Of a stretch of 64,000 bases of DNA, positions 17,582 through 26,310 are shown piece by piece. The notes below the pieces were generated by a model. The model was given only the letters and a program-made list of their open reading frames with translations, had not been told where the DNA came from and did no database searches. The first letter of the stretch is position 1. The number at the start of each line of letters is the position of its first letter. A program made the translations under genes and the position numbers. The stretch is from an uncultured Cellvibrionales bacterium (GTDB taxonomy: Bacteria > Pseudomonadota > Gammaproteobacteria > Pseudomonadales > Dasaniaceae). The stretch is taken from NCBI GenBank assembly GCA_913019905.1, contig CAJVZD010000020.1, forward strand, positions 28,284 to 92,283. Direction: 5' to 3'.

Positions 17582-20113
17582 CTAAACAATTATCCTTTCA
17601 ACAGCACTATTATTGTCGATAAGTCTCTCCACAATAATGTGCTCTGTTATCGGCAGAAGAATTTCGATAGTTGTTCCCCGGTCTTCCTCACTGCTAATTT
17701 TTATTCGTCCGTCTAGTTTTTCCACTTCAGCTCTGACGGCAGCCAAGCCAACGCCGCGTCCGGAAGAATCGGAAACATCGACACGACTACTAACACCGTC
17801 CTCAAAGAGAAAATTGAGTACTTGCTCGTCAGTCATAATTGATACCTTCTCGCCGGTCAAGAAATTTCGTGTGACCAGTACCTGTCGTAATTTCTTAACA
17901 TTGACACCAGCACCATCGTCGCTTATGCGAATGCAAACGTTTGAATCGTCGCTTGTGACATAACAAGCTATCGTACCGGCAAGAGGCTTTCCATTGATTC
18001 GCCGTTCCTCCGGCGACTCCAAGCCATGATCAACGGCATTGCGAAATACCATGCCTAGCGATGCGAGAACGGCATTGTAAACATTGGACTCGATAAAGAC
18101 ATTCGTCCCTTCAATAATCATCGGAGAAACCTTCTTCTCAAGCGTTCCCGCAAACCGCTTAACAAAACGCTTGAAGGGAACTAACACTTCTTTAATATTG
18201 GCAGATCTCAGGCATTTTACTTGCTGCATAACTGTTTTGTAGTTCAAATCCGCGAGGTCAAGCGAATTGCTTTGCGCGTATTTTTCCAGCGACAATTCTA
18301 AGGTTCTAATCTGGCTGCGAGAAATGGTTTGCCTTCCTCGTTTATCCAAAAAGTCGTCACCCAAAGATTCAAAAACGGGTTCGAGGTCACTGGCCAGCAA
18401 CGATTCGAAATCTACCTCATCGAATAATTGCCTAACTCGTTGAATGTCTACATCTCCAGCTTGGTCGCGCAAGATCGCTAGCTTCGACTCAACTTGGTGT
18501 AACACGACGGGTAGACCGGAAAAGAAGACTTGATTGAAAATACCTTTAAAGCTGTGAATTCTACGAAAAAGCTCCTGGACTACGTCGTGTGCTGACTTGT
18601 CGGAGTCAAGAATCTTAGGTAGTTCACCCTGATAAAAAGCTTTAAAATCTCGAACCAGTATGTAAAAGTACCGGCTTTCTGACACCGCGGAAACAATCAA
18701 TTCCAAGCGTTGCCGTTCGATTCGAACTTTTTCTTTTAACCTGTATTCGTTGGTGAGATCTCGTAAAATCAGCACCATCTTATTTTTTTCTACCAGATTG
18801 AACGATACGTGCAATACCTTATCTTTGCTAACAAGCTCCGACGGTAGTAAAGACAATTTCATTTGTTGTTTGAAGTCATCTTCTTCCGCAAATACGCGCC
18901 TCAGCATGTCACTTAAAACTGCGGCTTCTTCAGCTTTTTCCGGATACAACACGGCTTGTACCGTCCGACCATCGGGGTTTAATCCCAACATTTCCCTACA
19001 GGCGCTGCTGTATTCCGAGTGAATAACCAAATCGTCCCCGCAAGATAAGAAGCCCTCCCCCGACGTTTCGAGAAGATCGCTTTTTGCTTTGTTGGCTGCC
19101 TGTGCTCGCTCGGTTGCTACGGTAAGATTGTGCGTGCGTAATTTTACTTGGGCTTCTAAATGTTGCTGTTGTTGCTCCAAATCTTGATTGTTTATTCTTA
19201 GTAAAGAGGACTGATCCCGAATGTGTATCAGTAAGGCGTTAAAAGCGCGAGATAATACGCCAATTTCATCCCTGTTTTTGTCATCTAGTTCTTGGTCAAA
19301 ATCTCCATTTGACGCCAAAGACTCTATTGTTTTCATGGTATCGCGAAGAGGTTGGGTAATTGAGGACGATATAACCAATGCCATCAAAGTAATAATTATA
19401 GCTCCTAACAATACGGGAACAATCAATTCGATTACTAAGCCACGAAAAATCTGATCCAGATCGTCGAGAAAAACGCCACCAAAAATCACCCAATCCCAAG
19501 GTTCGAAGTGGGTCCCATAGGCCATTTTACGTTCAGAGCTGTCGGGGGCATTAACATCGCCTATTTTGGCGGTTGCACCGATGCTGTTTTCGTCGACGTA
19601 ATAAAGATATTCGAAGAAGCCTGATTTTAAACCAGGTAGTTCATCGTTAAATAACTCGACAGATGCAACTATTCTCGAGGGAAAGTTATGTGATTTCGCA
19701 AATTCGTCCAATTGGTCAACAAACTTCTGATGAGATTGCTCGACGATTTCCGGAGGTTCATCGCTATAGGTTTGGGCTTTCAAAAAGGGATGCATGACGA
19801 TGAAATTGGAGGAGTGGTAGACATAGAAGTAGGTGCGCTCGTCAGGCCGAAGCGCTTCTACTGCATTCAAAGCTTGACGTTTCGCTTCCGCTCTACTCAA
19901 TTCACCGCTTTGCGAGCGTAGATAGAAATGCTCAACAATCTTACGCGCCCCCTCCACTTGAGTTAACGTATTTTGTTTTTGCATCGCGATAAATTGAAGA
20001 GATGAAAAGTTGACCGTTTCTAAAGTTACAAGAAGAAATCCAATCATAGCGAGAGCGACTAACAACCATAGCCGTTGGCGAATTTGTAGTCGTCTTAAGA
20101 AGCGATCAAACAT
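17582..20113 (-). CDS. CheA-like membrane histidine kinase with Cache sensor, HAMP, PAS, HPt and ATPase
   Basis: About 843 aa. A first TM helix near the N-terminus is followed by a periplasmic single-Cache region containing PDERTYFYVYH and HFEPWDWVIFGG, a second TM (VLLGAIIITLMALVI), HAMP, a Gln-rich coiled coil and a PAS-like segment. The phospho-acceptor domain carries HSFKG, the CheA/HPt His motif, and the ATPase has NAVDHGLESPEER, DDGAGV and GRGVGLAAVRAEV, as in CheA. No CheW-like P5 domain or receiver is seen. I chose ATG 20113 over the track's TTG 20131. It likely phosphorylates the CheY-like protein across the convergent junction. A 15-bp palindrome lies 13 bp upstream. Confidence 0.88.
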   Translation of the reverse strand: MFDRFLRRLQIRQRLWLLVALAMIGFLLVTLETVNFSSLQFIAMQKQNTLTQVEGARKIVEHFYLRSQSGELSRAEAKRQALNAVEALRPDERTYFYVYHSSNFIVMHPFLKAQTYSDEPPEIVEQSHQKFVDQLDEFAKSHNFPSRIVASVELFNDELPGLKSGFFEYLYYVDENSIGATAKIGDVNAPDSSERKMAYGTHFEPWDWVIFGGVFLDDLDQIFRGLVIELIVPVLLGAIIITLMALVISSSITQPLRDTMKTIESLASNGDFDQELDDKNRDEIGVLSRAFNALLIHIRDQSSLLRINNQDLEQQQQHLEAQVKLRTHNLTVATERAQAANKAKSDLLETSGEGFLSCGDDLVIHSEYSSACREMLGLNPDGRTVQAVLYPEKAEEAAVLSDMLRRVFAEEDDFKQQMKLSLLPSELVSKDKVLHVSFNLVEKNKMVLILRDLTNEYRLKEKVRIERQRLELIVSAVSESRYFYILVRDFKAFYQGELPKILDSDKSAHDVVQELFRRIHSFKGIFNQVFFSGLPVVLHQVESKLAILRDQAGDVDIQRVRQLFDEVDFESLLASDLEPVFESLGDDFLDKRGRQTISRSQIRTLELSLEKYAQSNSLDLADLNYKTVMQQVKCLRSANIKEVLVPFKRFVKRFAGTLEKKVSPMIIEGTNVFIESNVYNAVLASLGMVFRNAVDHGLESPEERRINGKPLAGTIACYVTSDDSNVCIRISDDGAGVNVKKLRQVLVTRNFLTGEKVSIMTDEQVLNFLFEDGVSSRVDVSDSSGRGVGLAAVRAEVEKLDGRIKISSEEDRGTTIEILLPITEHIIVERLIDNNSAVERIIV

Positions 20114-20125
20114 ATATGGCGCTAG

Positions 20126-20140
20126 CGACAATCATTGTCG
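20126..20140. promoter_or_regulatory. Perfect palindrome before the CheA-like kinase gene
   Basis: CGACAAT-C-ATTGTCG, a perfect 7+1+7 palindrome immediately upstream of the kinase ATG; candidate operator or mRNA hairpin controlling its translation. Confidence 0.35.
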
Positions 20141-20736
20141 TAGACTCTCTTTTTTGCCTAAGACTAGCAGCGGTTTTAACATCTGTAAACGTGAGCATTG
20201 ACTGGAAAGAATCGCTCTCATTTACAGAAGAAGGGATAACTCCAGTCGATGATGTAAGACACAAAGGAATTCCGCGTTCGCAGTAAAGAAAGAACAAAGC
20301 GATTTAATTTCACGCTGCACACAATTTACATGCGACTTCCTATGGTCGCCATCCATTAGAAGACTCTAGCCGGGCTCAAAGGCGGCTTTTTCCAGGCAAT
20401 ATTGGCGTGAAAAGTAAACCATGTACGTAGAGTAAGTTGCTTGACTCGTCTACCGATCGAATCGACGCCTCCCGTTTTAGTCGATAAGGAATGCGGCATA
20501 ATGTTACTTTCCGAGGAATCTGTTTTGTCTACGATAAGCTGCGCCAGCTATCGTCACCTCTAAAGCAGAAAGTGTGGCGGGAATTATTGGAACGAGTAAT
20601 CACGGTTCTCGCCTTCCAAAAAGAAACGAGACAGCCGACGAATTATTGTCGCGAATAATCGGGCCAGCGATGTCGAGAAGATCCCAAGGAAATATCAGTA
20701 TCGAGTAAACGAGATTATCTACAGATAAACGAATAT

Positions 20737-20764
20737 TTGACATTATCTCGCTATTCAATATTAT
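20737..20764 (+). promoter_or_regulatory. Strong sigma-70 promoter for the argC leader transcript
   Basis: TTGACA, 16-bp spacer, TATTAT. This is a near-consensus promoter with no annotated gene before argC 300 bp further on. The expected transcript would start near 20771 and meet the hairpin terminator at 20984-21029. Confidence 0.6.
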
Positions 20765-20811
20765 GGCAGCTGCTTTGGCAACTTAGTTATCTCGATTTTT
20801 AAGCGATATTT

Positions 20812-20964
20812 ATGATTTATGTAATTTCAAAACTTCTCTCTTTTTTCAGACCCTCGCGGTCCGATGCGGCGGTCGCCTGTCCGCAAGTATTGCGTACAAT
20901 AGTTTTGCGCCCGCAAAGCCCGCGCCGACCCGGCTCTTCATCTGTGGAGATACTTCGAGAGTAA
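20812..20964 (+). CDS. Candidate 50-aa Arg-rich leader ORF upstream of argC
   Basis: ATG-initiated frame of 50 codons between the strong promoter and the terminator-like hairpin, ending 19 bp before the hairpin. It holds seven Arg codons, including a PRRP stretch late in the frame. That layout resembles an attenuation leader peptide placed before an arginine-biosynthesis gene. No good ribosome binding site is visible and Arg-rich translation can arise by chance, so this is a hypothesis. It is below the ORF-track length cut-off. Confidence 0.25.
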   Translation: MIYVISKLLSFFRPSRSDAAVACPQVLRTIVLRPQSPRRPGSSSVEILRE

Positions 20965-20983
20965 ATTAAACACTGTTTAAAAG

Positions 20984-21029
20984 AACCTCCAGAAGATCTG
21001 CACAACGGATTTTCTGGAGGTTTTTTTTT
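20984..21029 (+). terminator. Strong intrinsic terminator/attenuator before argC
   Basis: Perfect 11-bp stem AACCTCCAGAA / TTCTGGAGGTT with a 17-nt loop, followed by nine T (counting past the stem). It lies 36 bp before argC with no called gene upstream on this strand, so it either ends a small RNA of about 250 nt or attenuates argC. Confidence 0.85.
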
Positions 21030-21065
21030 GCCTAAATTTATCAAATTCAATCAGGAGAATAGATA

Positions 21066-22121
21066 ATGATCAACGTAGGAATTGTAGGAGCCGCCGGTTA
21101 CATGGGCGGTGAAGTTTTACGAGTGCTATTAGACCACCCGCATGTAAATATCGCCTGGATAACAAGTCGTCAAGGCGGATGGATCGGCGATCATCACCCA
21201 AACTTATTTGGCATCGAATTAGACCTAATACGGCCAGAAAAAATTACCCCATGTGATGTTGCTTTTCTCGCCTTACCGACTTCAGCGACCCTGGAAATTG
21301 TTGACACCTTATTGAATCAGGGGACCAAGGTCATTGATCTGGGCTCGGCATTTAGACTAAAAGATCGAAAAGTATGGGAGAGGGTTTATGGTCAAACTCA
21401 CAGTCATTGGCATCTTGTTGAAGAAGCGGTTTATGGTATTACGGAGCTAAACGCAGAGGCGGCAGCCAATGCCAGACTCATCGCCAATCCAGGTTGCTTT
21501 GCCTCAGCGGCAATATTAGCGCTTGCGCCTTTGCTTAAAGAACAATTAGTCGAAACGAAACACATCATGATAGACGGCTTGTCGGGAACTACCGGAGCAG
21601 GCGCTGAACTTGCGAGACCGGCTCTTCATGCGGAAATTGGGAATAATCTGGTTCCCTATAATGTCGTCGACCATCGGCATAGTTATGAAATAGAACAAGA
21701 GCTATCATTATTATCGGGCGAAAATGTGCAAGTCCACTTCACCCCCACTTACGTACCAATCACTCGGGGAATATTAGATATTTGCCATGTATTTCCAAAA
21801 ATTAAGACAAGCCGGTCAGAACTATTGAAGCTCTTCAAAGACCATTACCGTGATCATGAATTTATTAAAATCATTGATCACGAAAAGGAACAAGGTGTCG
21901 GCTGGCAGTACCGACCCTACCCGTGGGTTAGTGCCATCAATGGTACCAACTACTGCCATATCGGTATCGACTACGACGTACGACGCAATAGAGCAGTGAT
22001 TTTTTCAGCACTGGACAATGTCGGCAAAGGCGGCGCCCAGGTAGGCATCGAAAATATGAACTTAATGTTTGGATTGAACAGGACTACGGGACTGAGTCGT
22101 CGAGGCCTACATCCGGGGTGA
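21066..22121 (+). CDS. argC: N-acetyl-gamma-glutamyl-phosphate reductase
   Basis: 351 aa, the usual length of type 1 ArgC. It reduces N-acetylglutamyl-5-phosphate to the semialdehyde with NADPH in arginine synthesis. Visible: the Rossmann start GIVGAAGYMGGEVLR, active-site Cys in NPGCFASAAIL, the substrate region HRHSYEIEQEL, and GTNYCHIGIDYD near the C-terminus. The start ATG has CAGGAG eight bases upstream. No other arg genes are adjacent. It is preceded by a promoter, short ORF and terminator that may attenuate it. Confidence 0.95.
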   Translation: MINVGIVGAAGYMGGEVLRVLLDHPHVNIAWITSRQGGWIGDHHPNLFGIELDLIRPEKITPCDVAFLALPTSATLEIVDTLLNQGTKVIDLGSAFRLKDRKVWERVYGQTHSHWHLVEEAVYGITELNAEAAANARLIANPGCFASAAILALAPLLKEQLVETKHIMIDGLSGTTGAGAELARPALHAEIGNNLVPYNVVDHRHSYEIEQELSLLSGENVQVHFTPTYVPITRGILDICHVFPKIKTSRSELLKLFKDHYRDHEFIKIIDHEKEQGVGWQYRPYPWVSAINGTNYCHIGIDYDVRRNRAVIFSALDNVGKGGAQVGIENMNLMFGLNRTTGLSRRGLHPG

Positions 22122-22283
22122 AGCAACATGGCGGTGGTTATGTGAATACTTTAAGTGAACGTTTTAAGCTTGTGTTTTAACCTTATATTTTAAGCTGATG
22201 TATTAAGTTAAGGTTTTAGGTGAATGTCCCTGTTGAAATGTATCTTCGAAGTCACGCTGATTTAAAAGCCGTTCTATTTGCTT

Positions 22284-22324
22284 TTTTCATTTAAGTTAGT
22301 TAGTCTAACTAACTTAAATGAAAA
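22284..22324. promoter_or_regulatory. Perfect 19-bp-arm palindrome, probable MarR operator
   Basis: Arms TTTTCATTTAAGTTAGTTA and its exact complement flank a 3-bp centre (GTC), ending 9 bp before the marR ATG. The core TTAGTTAG-TCTAACTAA is typical of MarR-family operators, so autoregulation is likely. It could also be a promoter-proximal hairpin; there is no T-run after it. Confidence 0.75.
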
Positions 22325-22333
22325 GGCCGACCT

Positions 22334-22774
22334 ATGAGCGAAACTATAGAACAAAACCAAGACCTTATTATTAGCCGTTCCAGCCAGTTAAGCCGACTAG
22401 CTGCCAAGGTTCTGGAAAAGGAACTCGCGTCTATAGGAATTTCATTTCAGGAGTTTCGCATTGCCGGTCTGCTAATTGGGGATGATCAGATCACTCAAAA
22501 AGATCTCGCGGAAAAATTGTCGGTTCGTCCCGCGACCTTGTCCGTTGCGATTTCGAAGCTGGAACGCCGAGGTATTGTTCAGCGAGTTTCCAGCGAAAAG
22601 GACAAGCGAGTCAATTTTCTTCGACTAACGCCCAATAGTGATATATCGCAGATGCATTTGTTGTTAAACAATCTGGAAACAAAAATAAGTGCAGGCGTTA
22701 GTGAAAGAGAATTAAAAATCACCCGCAAAGTCATGGGGCTTTTAAGTGCTAACCTTGCACAATTAAATCAATAG
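22334..22774 (+). CDS. MarR family transcriptional regulator
   Basis: 146 aa winged-helix protein. The DNA-binding core is visible as ITQKDLAEKLSVRPATLSVAISKLERRGIV, followed by the wing with SSEKDKRVNFLRLT (DxR motif). It sits 9 bp after a near-perfect operator palindrome and 11 bp before nnrU, so it probably represses itself and nnrU. The ligand is unknown. Confidence 0.92.
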   Translation: MSETIEQNQDLIISRSSQLSRLAAKVLEKELASIGISFQEFRIAGLLIGDDQITQKDLAEKLSVRPATLSVAISKLERRGIVQRVSSEKDKRVNFLRLTPNSDISQMHLLLNNLETKISAGVSERELKITRKVMGLLSANLAQLNQ

Positions 22775-22785
22775 AGGAAATAGTG

Positions 22786-23337
22786 ATGAGTTTTCTAATC
22801 TTAGGTGTTGTGTTATTTTTTGCGATCCATTTTGTGCCCGCTACATCATTGAAAGCGAATGTAGTTGCGAGCATCGGAACCGGTCCATTTAAGGGGATTT
22901 TTAGCCTGATATCGGCGTTAGGATTGGCGCTAATTATCTATGGACTTACCCAGGCCAGTTTTCAGGCGTTATGGTCTCCGCCAAGCTGGGCAAGAGGACT
23001 GCTCATAGCGGTCATGCCCGTCACGGTCATTTTGTGGTGCGCAGCCGAAATGCCCAACAACTTGAAACGATGGGTACGACACCCAATGTTAATCGGCATG
23101 ACGTTGTGGGGAGCGGGCCATCTCATTGCAAATGGTGACTTGGCTTCAACCATTTTATTTGCCAGTTTCGCGGTTTATTCAGTAATAAATATTATTAGCG
23201 TAAACGCGCGGGGCAGCTATGAGGCACCACCACCGGTCAGCAAGCTCTGGGATCTTGGCGTGATTACGATCGGACTTGGTGTTTATGCCTTACTTTTTAA
23301 TTTCCATGGCTGGTTCACGGGCATGCCATTGTTATAG
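22786..23337 (+). CDS. NnrU family integral membrane protein
   Basis: 183 aa, about six TM helices, matching the NnrU family: an early GPFKGIFSLISALGLALIIYG, and the signature RHPMLIGMTLWGAGHLIANGD near residue 105. NnrU is linked to nitric oxide/nitrite metabolism in denitrifiers, but many homologues such as this one are not near nir/nor genes, so its role here is open. The ATG at 22786 has GAGGA eight bases upstream; the track's GTG is one codon earlier. It forms an operon with marR. Confidence 0.88.
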   Translation: MSFLILGVVLFFAIHFVPATSLKANVVASIGTGPFKGIFSLISALGLALIIYGLTQASFQALWSPPSWARGLLIAVMPVTVILWCAAEMPNNLKRWVRHPMLIGMTLWGAGHLIANGDLASTILFASFAVYSVINIISVNARGSYEAPPPVSKLWDLGVITIGLGVYALLFNFHGWFTGMPLL

Positions 23338-23454
23338 AAATCGCCGTGGATTTTGCACTACTATCCGCGCATTTAAGCCGGTGAGGCATTTGGCCGCCGG
23401 CTGCACTACCCTCTTCACCGCACGCCAGGATAACACCATCTCGCGCTCGCCATT

Positions 23455-23527
23455 TTACGAGGTGTATAGCTACGAGGTGAATTGCTACGAGATGTATTGC
23501 CACGAGGTTCACTGCTACGGGCTGTAG
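23455..23527. repeat. 15-bp degenerate minisatellite (about 5 copies)
   Basis: Five tandem units around CTACGAGGTGAATTG, the last truncated, in the spacer after nnrU. The unit is five codons long and stays open in both directions, giving YEVNC-like or LVAIH-like pentads, but no supported gene uses it. Confidence 0.75.
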
Positions 23528-23578
23528 TACCACTGAATTTACAGATAAAAAATGGTTTTGCCCAAATATTTCCCGGGC

Positions 23579-24505
23579 TCAACCTCTTTCAATACGATCG
23601 AGTGTTTCTCGACATATTTGGACAAAGTACTCTCCTGCAGGCGCTCGCGACCGGCCGCTAAGTTCAACCACTCTAAGGTCAATGCTCGGTTCAAATTCTT
23701 CGATTGTTAGCTGAATCAATTCACCGCGTTCGATTTCATGCGCAAATTGCAGGTAGGGCGCGAGTAGCCAGTTATCGGTTTGCAAGACTATCCTCTGAAG
23801 CGCGATGTAATCGCTACACATAACGCTGTTGATCATTGACAATCCAGAGGCGCTATTCTCTATTAAATTATGTAAGGGGTGAGAATGGCTAATGTTAGTC
23901 GCACTGACAAGAGAGTAACTTGCAATACGCGACAAACTTATTGTGCCGCACCCTACCAGCGGGTGCTCCGGTCTGACCAACGCAACCAATGACAAGGTTT
24001 TAATTTTCTCATCTTTGATGCCGTCAACATGGGTAAAACTCCCGAGTCCAGTCACGCACATATCCACCTGACGGTTTTTCAACTGAAAGAGTAAATCTTC
24101 AGGTTTACCTTCGTTCACTGAAATTTGTAACCGCGGATATCGAACGACAAACAACGGTAGTGCCTCTCTCAGTATCAGCTCCTTTGCCCCTCGTCCGACC
24201 CCAACCTTGAGTGTACCCGTCTCTGCATTGTTGTAGAGCTTAGCTTCGCGCTCAATATCCTGCGCATCGTATAACAACTGTTGAGAGCGCTGTTTGATCA
24301 CTAAACAAAATTCGCTGGGGGTCATGCCTGACCTGGAGCGGTGAAATAAGGTAACACCTAACTGTTCTTCCAAATTGTGTAGGCTTCGAGTTAAAGCAGG
24401 TTGGGTGATATGTAGAATTTCAGCGGCGCGGTGGATAGTTTTGTGCTGAACAATAGCATTCAGATGGGTTATTTGTTTTAAAGTGAGCATGTGTCTGTCG
24501 GCCAT
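23579..24505 (-). CDS. LysR family transcriptional regulator
   Basis: About 308 aa. The N-terminal winged HTH is clear: LTLKQITHLNAIVQHKTIHR, then ITQPALTRSLHNLEEQLG. A periplasmic-binding-like effector domain follows. Starts at ATG 24505 or 24490 are better than the track's TTG at 24541. It is divergent from the PhoD-like phosphatase gene with a 146-bp spacer, its most likely target. The effector is unknown. Confidence 0.92.
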   Translation of the reverse strand: MADRHMLTLKQITHLNAIVQHKTIHRAAEILHITQPALTRSLHNLEEQLGVTLFHRSRSGMTPSEFCLVIKQRSQQLLYDAQDIEREAKLYNNAETGTLKVGVGRGAKELILREALPLFVVRYPRLQISVNEGKPEDLLFQLKNRQVDMCVTGLGSFTHVDGIKDEKIKTLSLVALVRPEHPLVGCGTISLSRIASYSLVSATNISHSHPLHNLIENSASGLSMINSVMCSDYIALQRIVLQTDNWLLAPYLQFAHEIERGELIQLTIEEFEPSIDLRVVELSGRSRAPAGEYFVQICRETLDRIERG

Positions 24506-24651
24506 TTTCTGAATAATCAACAAAGATGGGTGTTCAACCAATATGAATGTATATCAGTGATAACAAAAATGCATCAATAAATAATAACTAGGCATTATTA
24601 ATTATACGATGTAGCTTTTATAGTGAGTTGCTACGACGTTATTAGAAAGGC

Positions 24652-26310
24652 ATGCAACGACCAATGAATAAGCTATCGACCCAAACGAAGGTAATCAATC
24701 GCCGTAATGTCATAAAAATGGGACTCGGAGTTTCGGCCGCTGCTATGGCAGCTTGTTCCGGAGATTATCCCGCTGCAGACAATTGGAACAAGGGGGATTT
24801 AGCCCATTTAATACCTATGGTGTCCCATTCGGCGCTGGCCATTAAGGCCTCTTTTAACAAAGTGCTCAACACCGCGCCTCTACTAATGGTCAATGGTCAG
24901 GCTGTGAAGGGAACTCGCCAGGATACTCGCGGACGCTTCTGGGCATTTCGCCTCGGCAGCCTTAGCGCCAACACCGTATACACGCTTCAACTAGTCGATC
25001 AGTCAGATAATGCCCTGTGCGCTCCCTGGCCGCTTAAAACGTTTCCGGCCCCCACCGATCAACCGACGCAATTGAAAATGATCACTTATACCTGCGCGGG
25101 AGGACCGGACCTTCCCGTATTGCCCGGTAATCGACACGCATTTAAATCGGTGGCTTATCGGCAAAGAATGTATGACTTGATGCTGGAAAAAAATCCCGAC
25201 CTAATTATTGCAAATGGCGACCACATTTATTGGGATTACCGTTCGTGGGTCGATAATCAAGATGGCGATCTCGCAAAGACGGCAATGAAATGGTTTCTTG
25301 AAAGCTACGGCAGTTTTGACAACCAGATCCCCGTGCTTGGCACCGCTAACGAGGCCACCTTGCAGGCAGTTGCAGACGAACAGATAGCACGGCCTTACGG
25401 TGTTCGCTTTCGGTCTACGCCGGTTTTCTTCGTCACCGATGATCACGACTATTTTGATAACGACGACGCGACCCCGGAGCTGGTCACGTTTCCGCCCAAC
25501 AGCTTTCATCAAGAGCTGCGTAACACTTTACAGCAGTTGTACTTCCCTGAATTTATTGTGAATGAAGTCTTGCCTGATAATTTCCCTGGACTAGTACCGA
25601 CCGAAGACATGCAACTGTCCACACACTTTGGATCGTTTCAATACGGGGATCTTTTCCGCGGCCTAATCTATGACTGCGGAGGTCTGTTAAGCCTGGGCGA
25701 TGACGCCCGTTTATTTCCTGCCGTCGTGGAAGACTGGCTACTCGGAAAAACGCGAGATGAAACCACACGACACATGGCGCATATCCCCTCTCACCCGATG
25801 GGCTGGACCGCAGGAAAGTGGCGTGAATGGTACCCGGATTTACTAACGAGTAGTGGTACGTTACTGGCTGCAGTTACAAGTGATCAACAGGGTGGAAAAT
25901 ATCTCTGGCAGCAAGGTTGGTGGGAACAGCATCAGCGTATCCTGAACGCACTGTCTGCGCAGAAGAAGCGTACTCCGTTAATGCTATCGGGCGACTTACA
26001 TGCGCTAGGATCGGCACGTATCGAGCGTAGTGACGAACTGGATTTGAGCAAAAATCCCGTTTATACAGTACTTACAGGCCCCGTCGGCGTTGGTGGTCTA
26101 GGATGGATTTCCAGTGCAAGAGGTGTATCTGCGACCATCGCCAAAAAATTGCAATTACAAGAGTTTTTGACGCCCGAGGAGCGCAATGGGTTCACCGTAG
26201 TCGATTTCACTCGGCAGCATGGCACAATAACCCAATTTCGCAGCACCACACCATCCGCTGACCCGGATTATCTCAGCATGGAAATTGCGACATCGTTTCA
26301 ATTGAGCTAA
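24652..26310 (+). CDS. PhoD-like alkaline phosphatase family lipoprotein
   Basis: 552 aa. The N-terminus has a twin-arginine-like NRRNVIKMGLG followed by a hydrophobic stretch and lipobox AMAAC, so export by Tat and lipidation are plausible. An Fn3-like N-terminal domain of PhoD proteins precedes the metallophosphatase core: ANGDHIYWDYR, TDDHDYFDND and LSGDLHALG supply metal ligands. Members hydrolyse phosphomonoesters or diesters with Fe/Ca. The gene is divergent from a LysR regulator. Immediately after the stop begins a palindromic MITE-like element. Confidence 0.88.
   Translation: MQRPMNKLSTQTKVINRRNVIKMGLGVSAAAMAACSGDYPAADNWNKGDLAHLIPMVSHSALAIKASFNKVLNTAPLLMVNGQAVKGTRQDTRGRFWAFRLGSLSANTVYTLQLVDQSDNALCAPWPLKTFPAPTDQPTQLKMITYTCAGGPDLPVLPGNRHAFKSVAYRQRMYDLMLEKNPDLIIANGDHIYWDYRSWVDNQDGDLAKTAMKWFLESYGSFDNQIPVLGTANEATLQAVADEQIARPYGVRFRSTPVFFVTDDHDYFDNDDATPELVTFPPNSFHQELRNTLQQLYFPEFIVNEVLPDNFPGLVPTEDMQLSTHFGSFQYGDLFRGLIYDCGGLLSLGDDARLFPAVVEDWLLGKTRDETTRHMAHIPSHPMGWTAGKWREWYPDLLTSSGTLLAAVTSDQQGGKYLWQQGWWEQHQRILNALSAQKKRTPLMLSGDLHALGSARIERSDELDLSKNPVYTVLTGPVGVGGLGWISSARGVSATIAKKLQLQEFLTPEERNGFTVVDFTRQHGTITQFRSTTPSADPDYLSMEIATSFQLS

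Noticed and set aside
20817-21050. 77-aa minus ORF opposite the argC leader
   Set aside because: Crosses the terminator hairpin and has no family match; shadow of the leader region.
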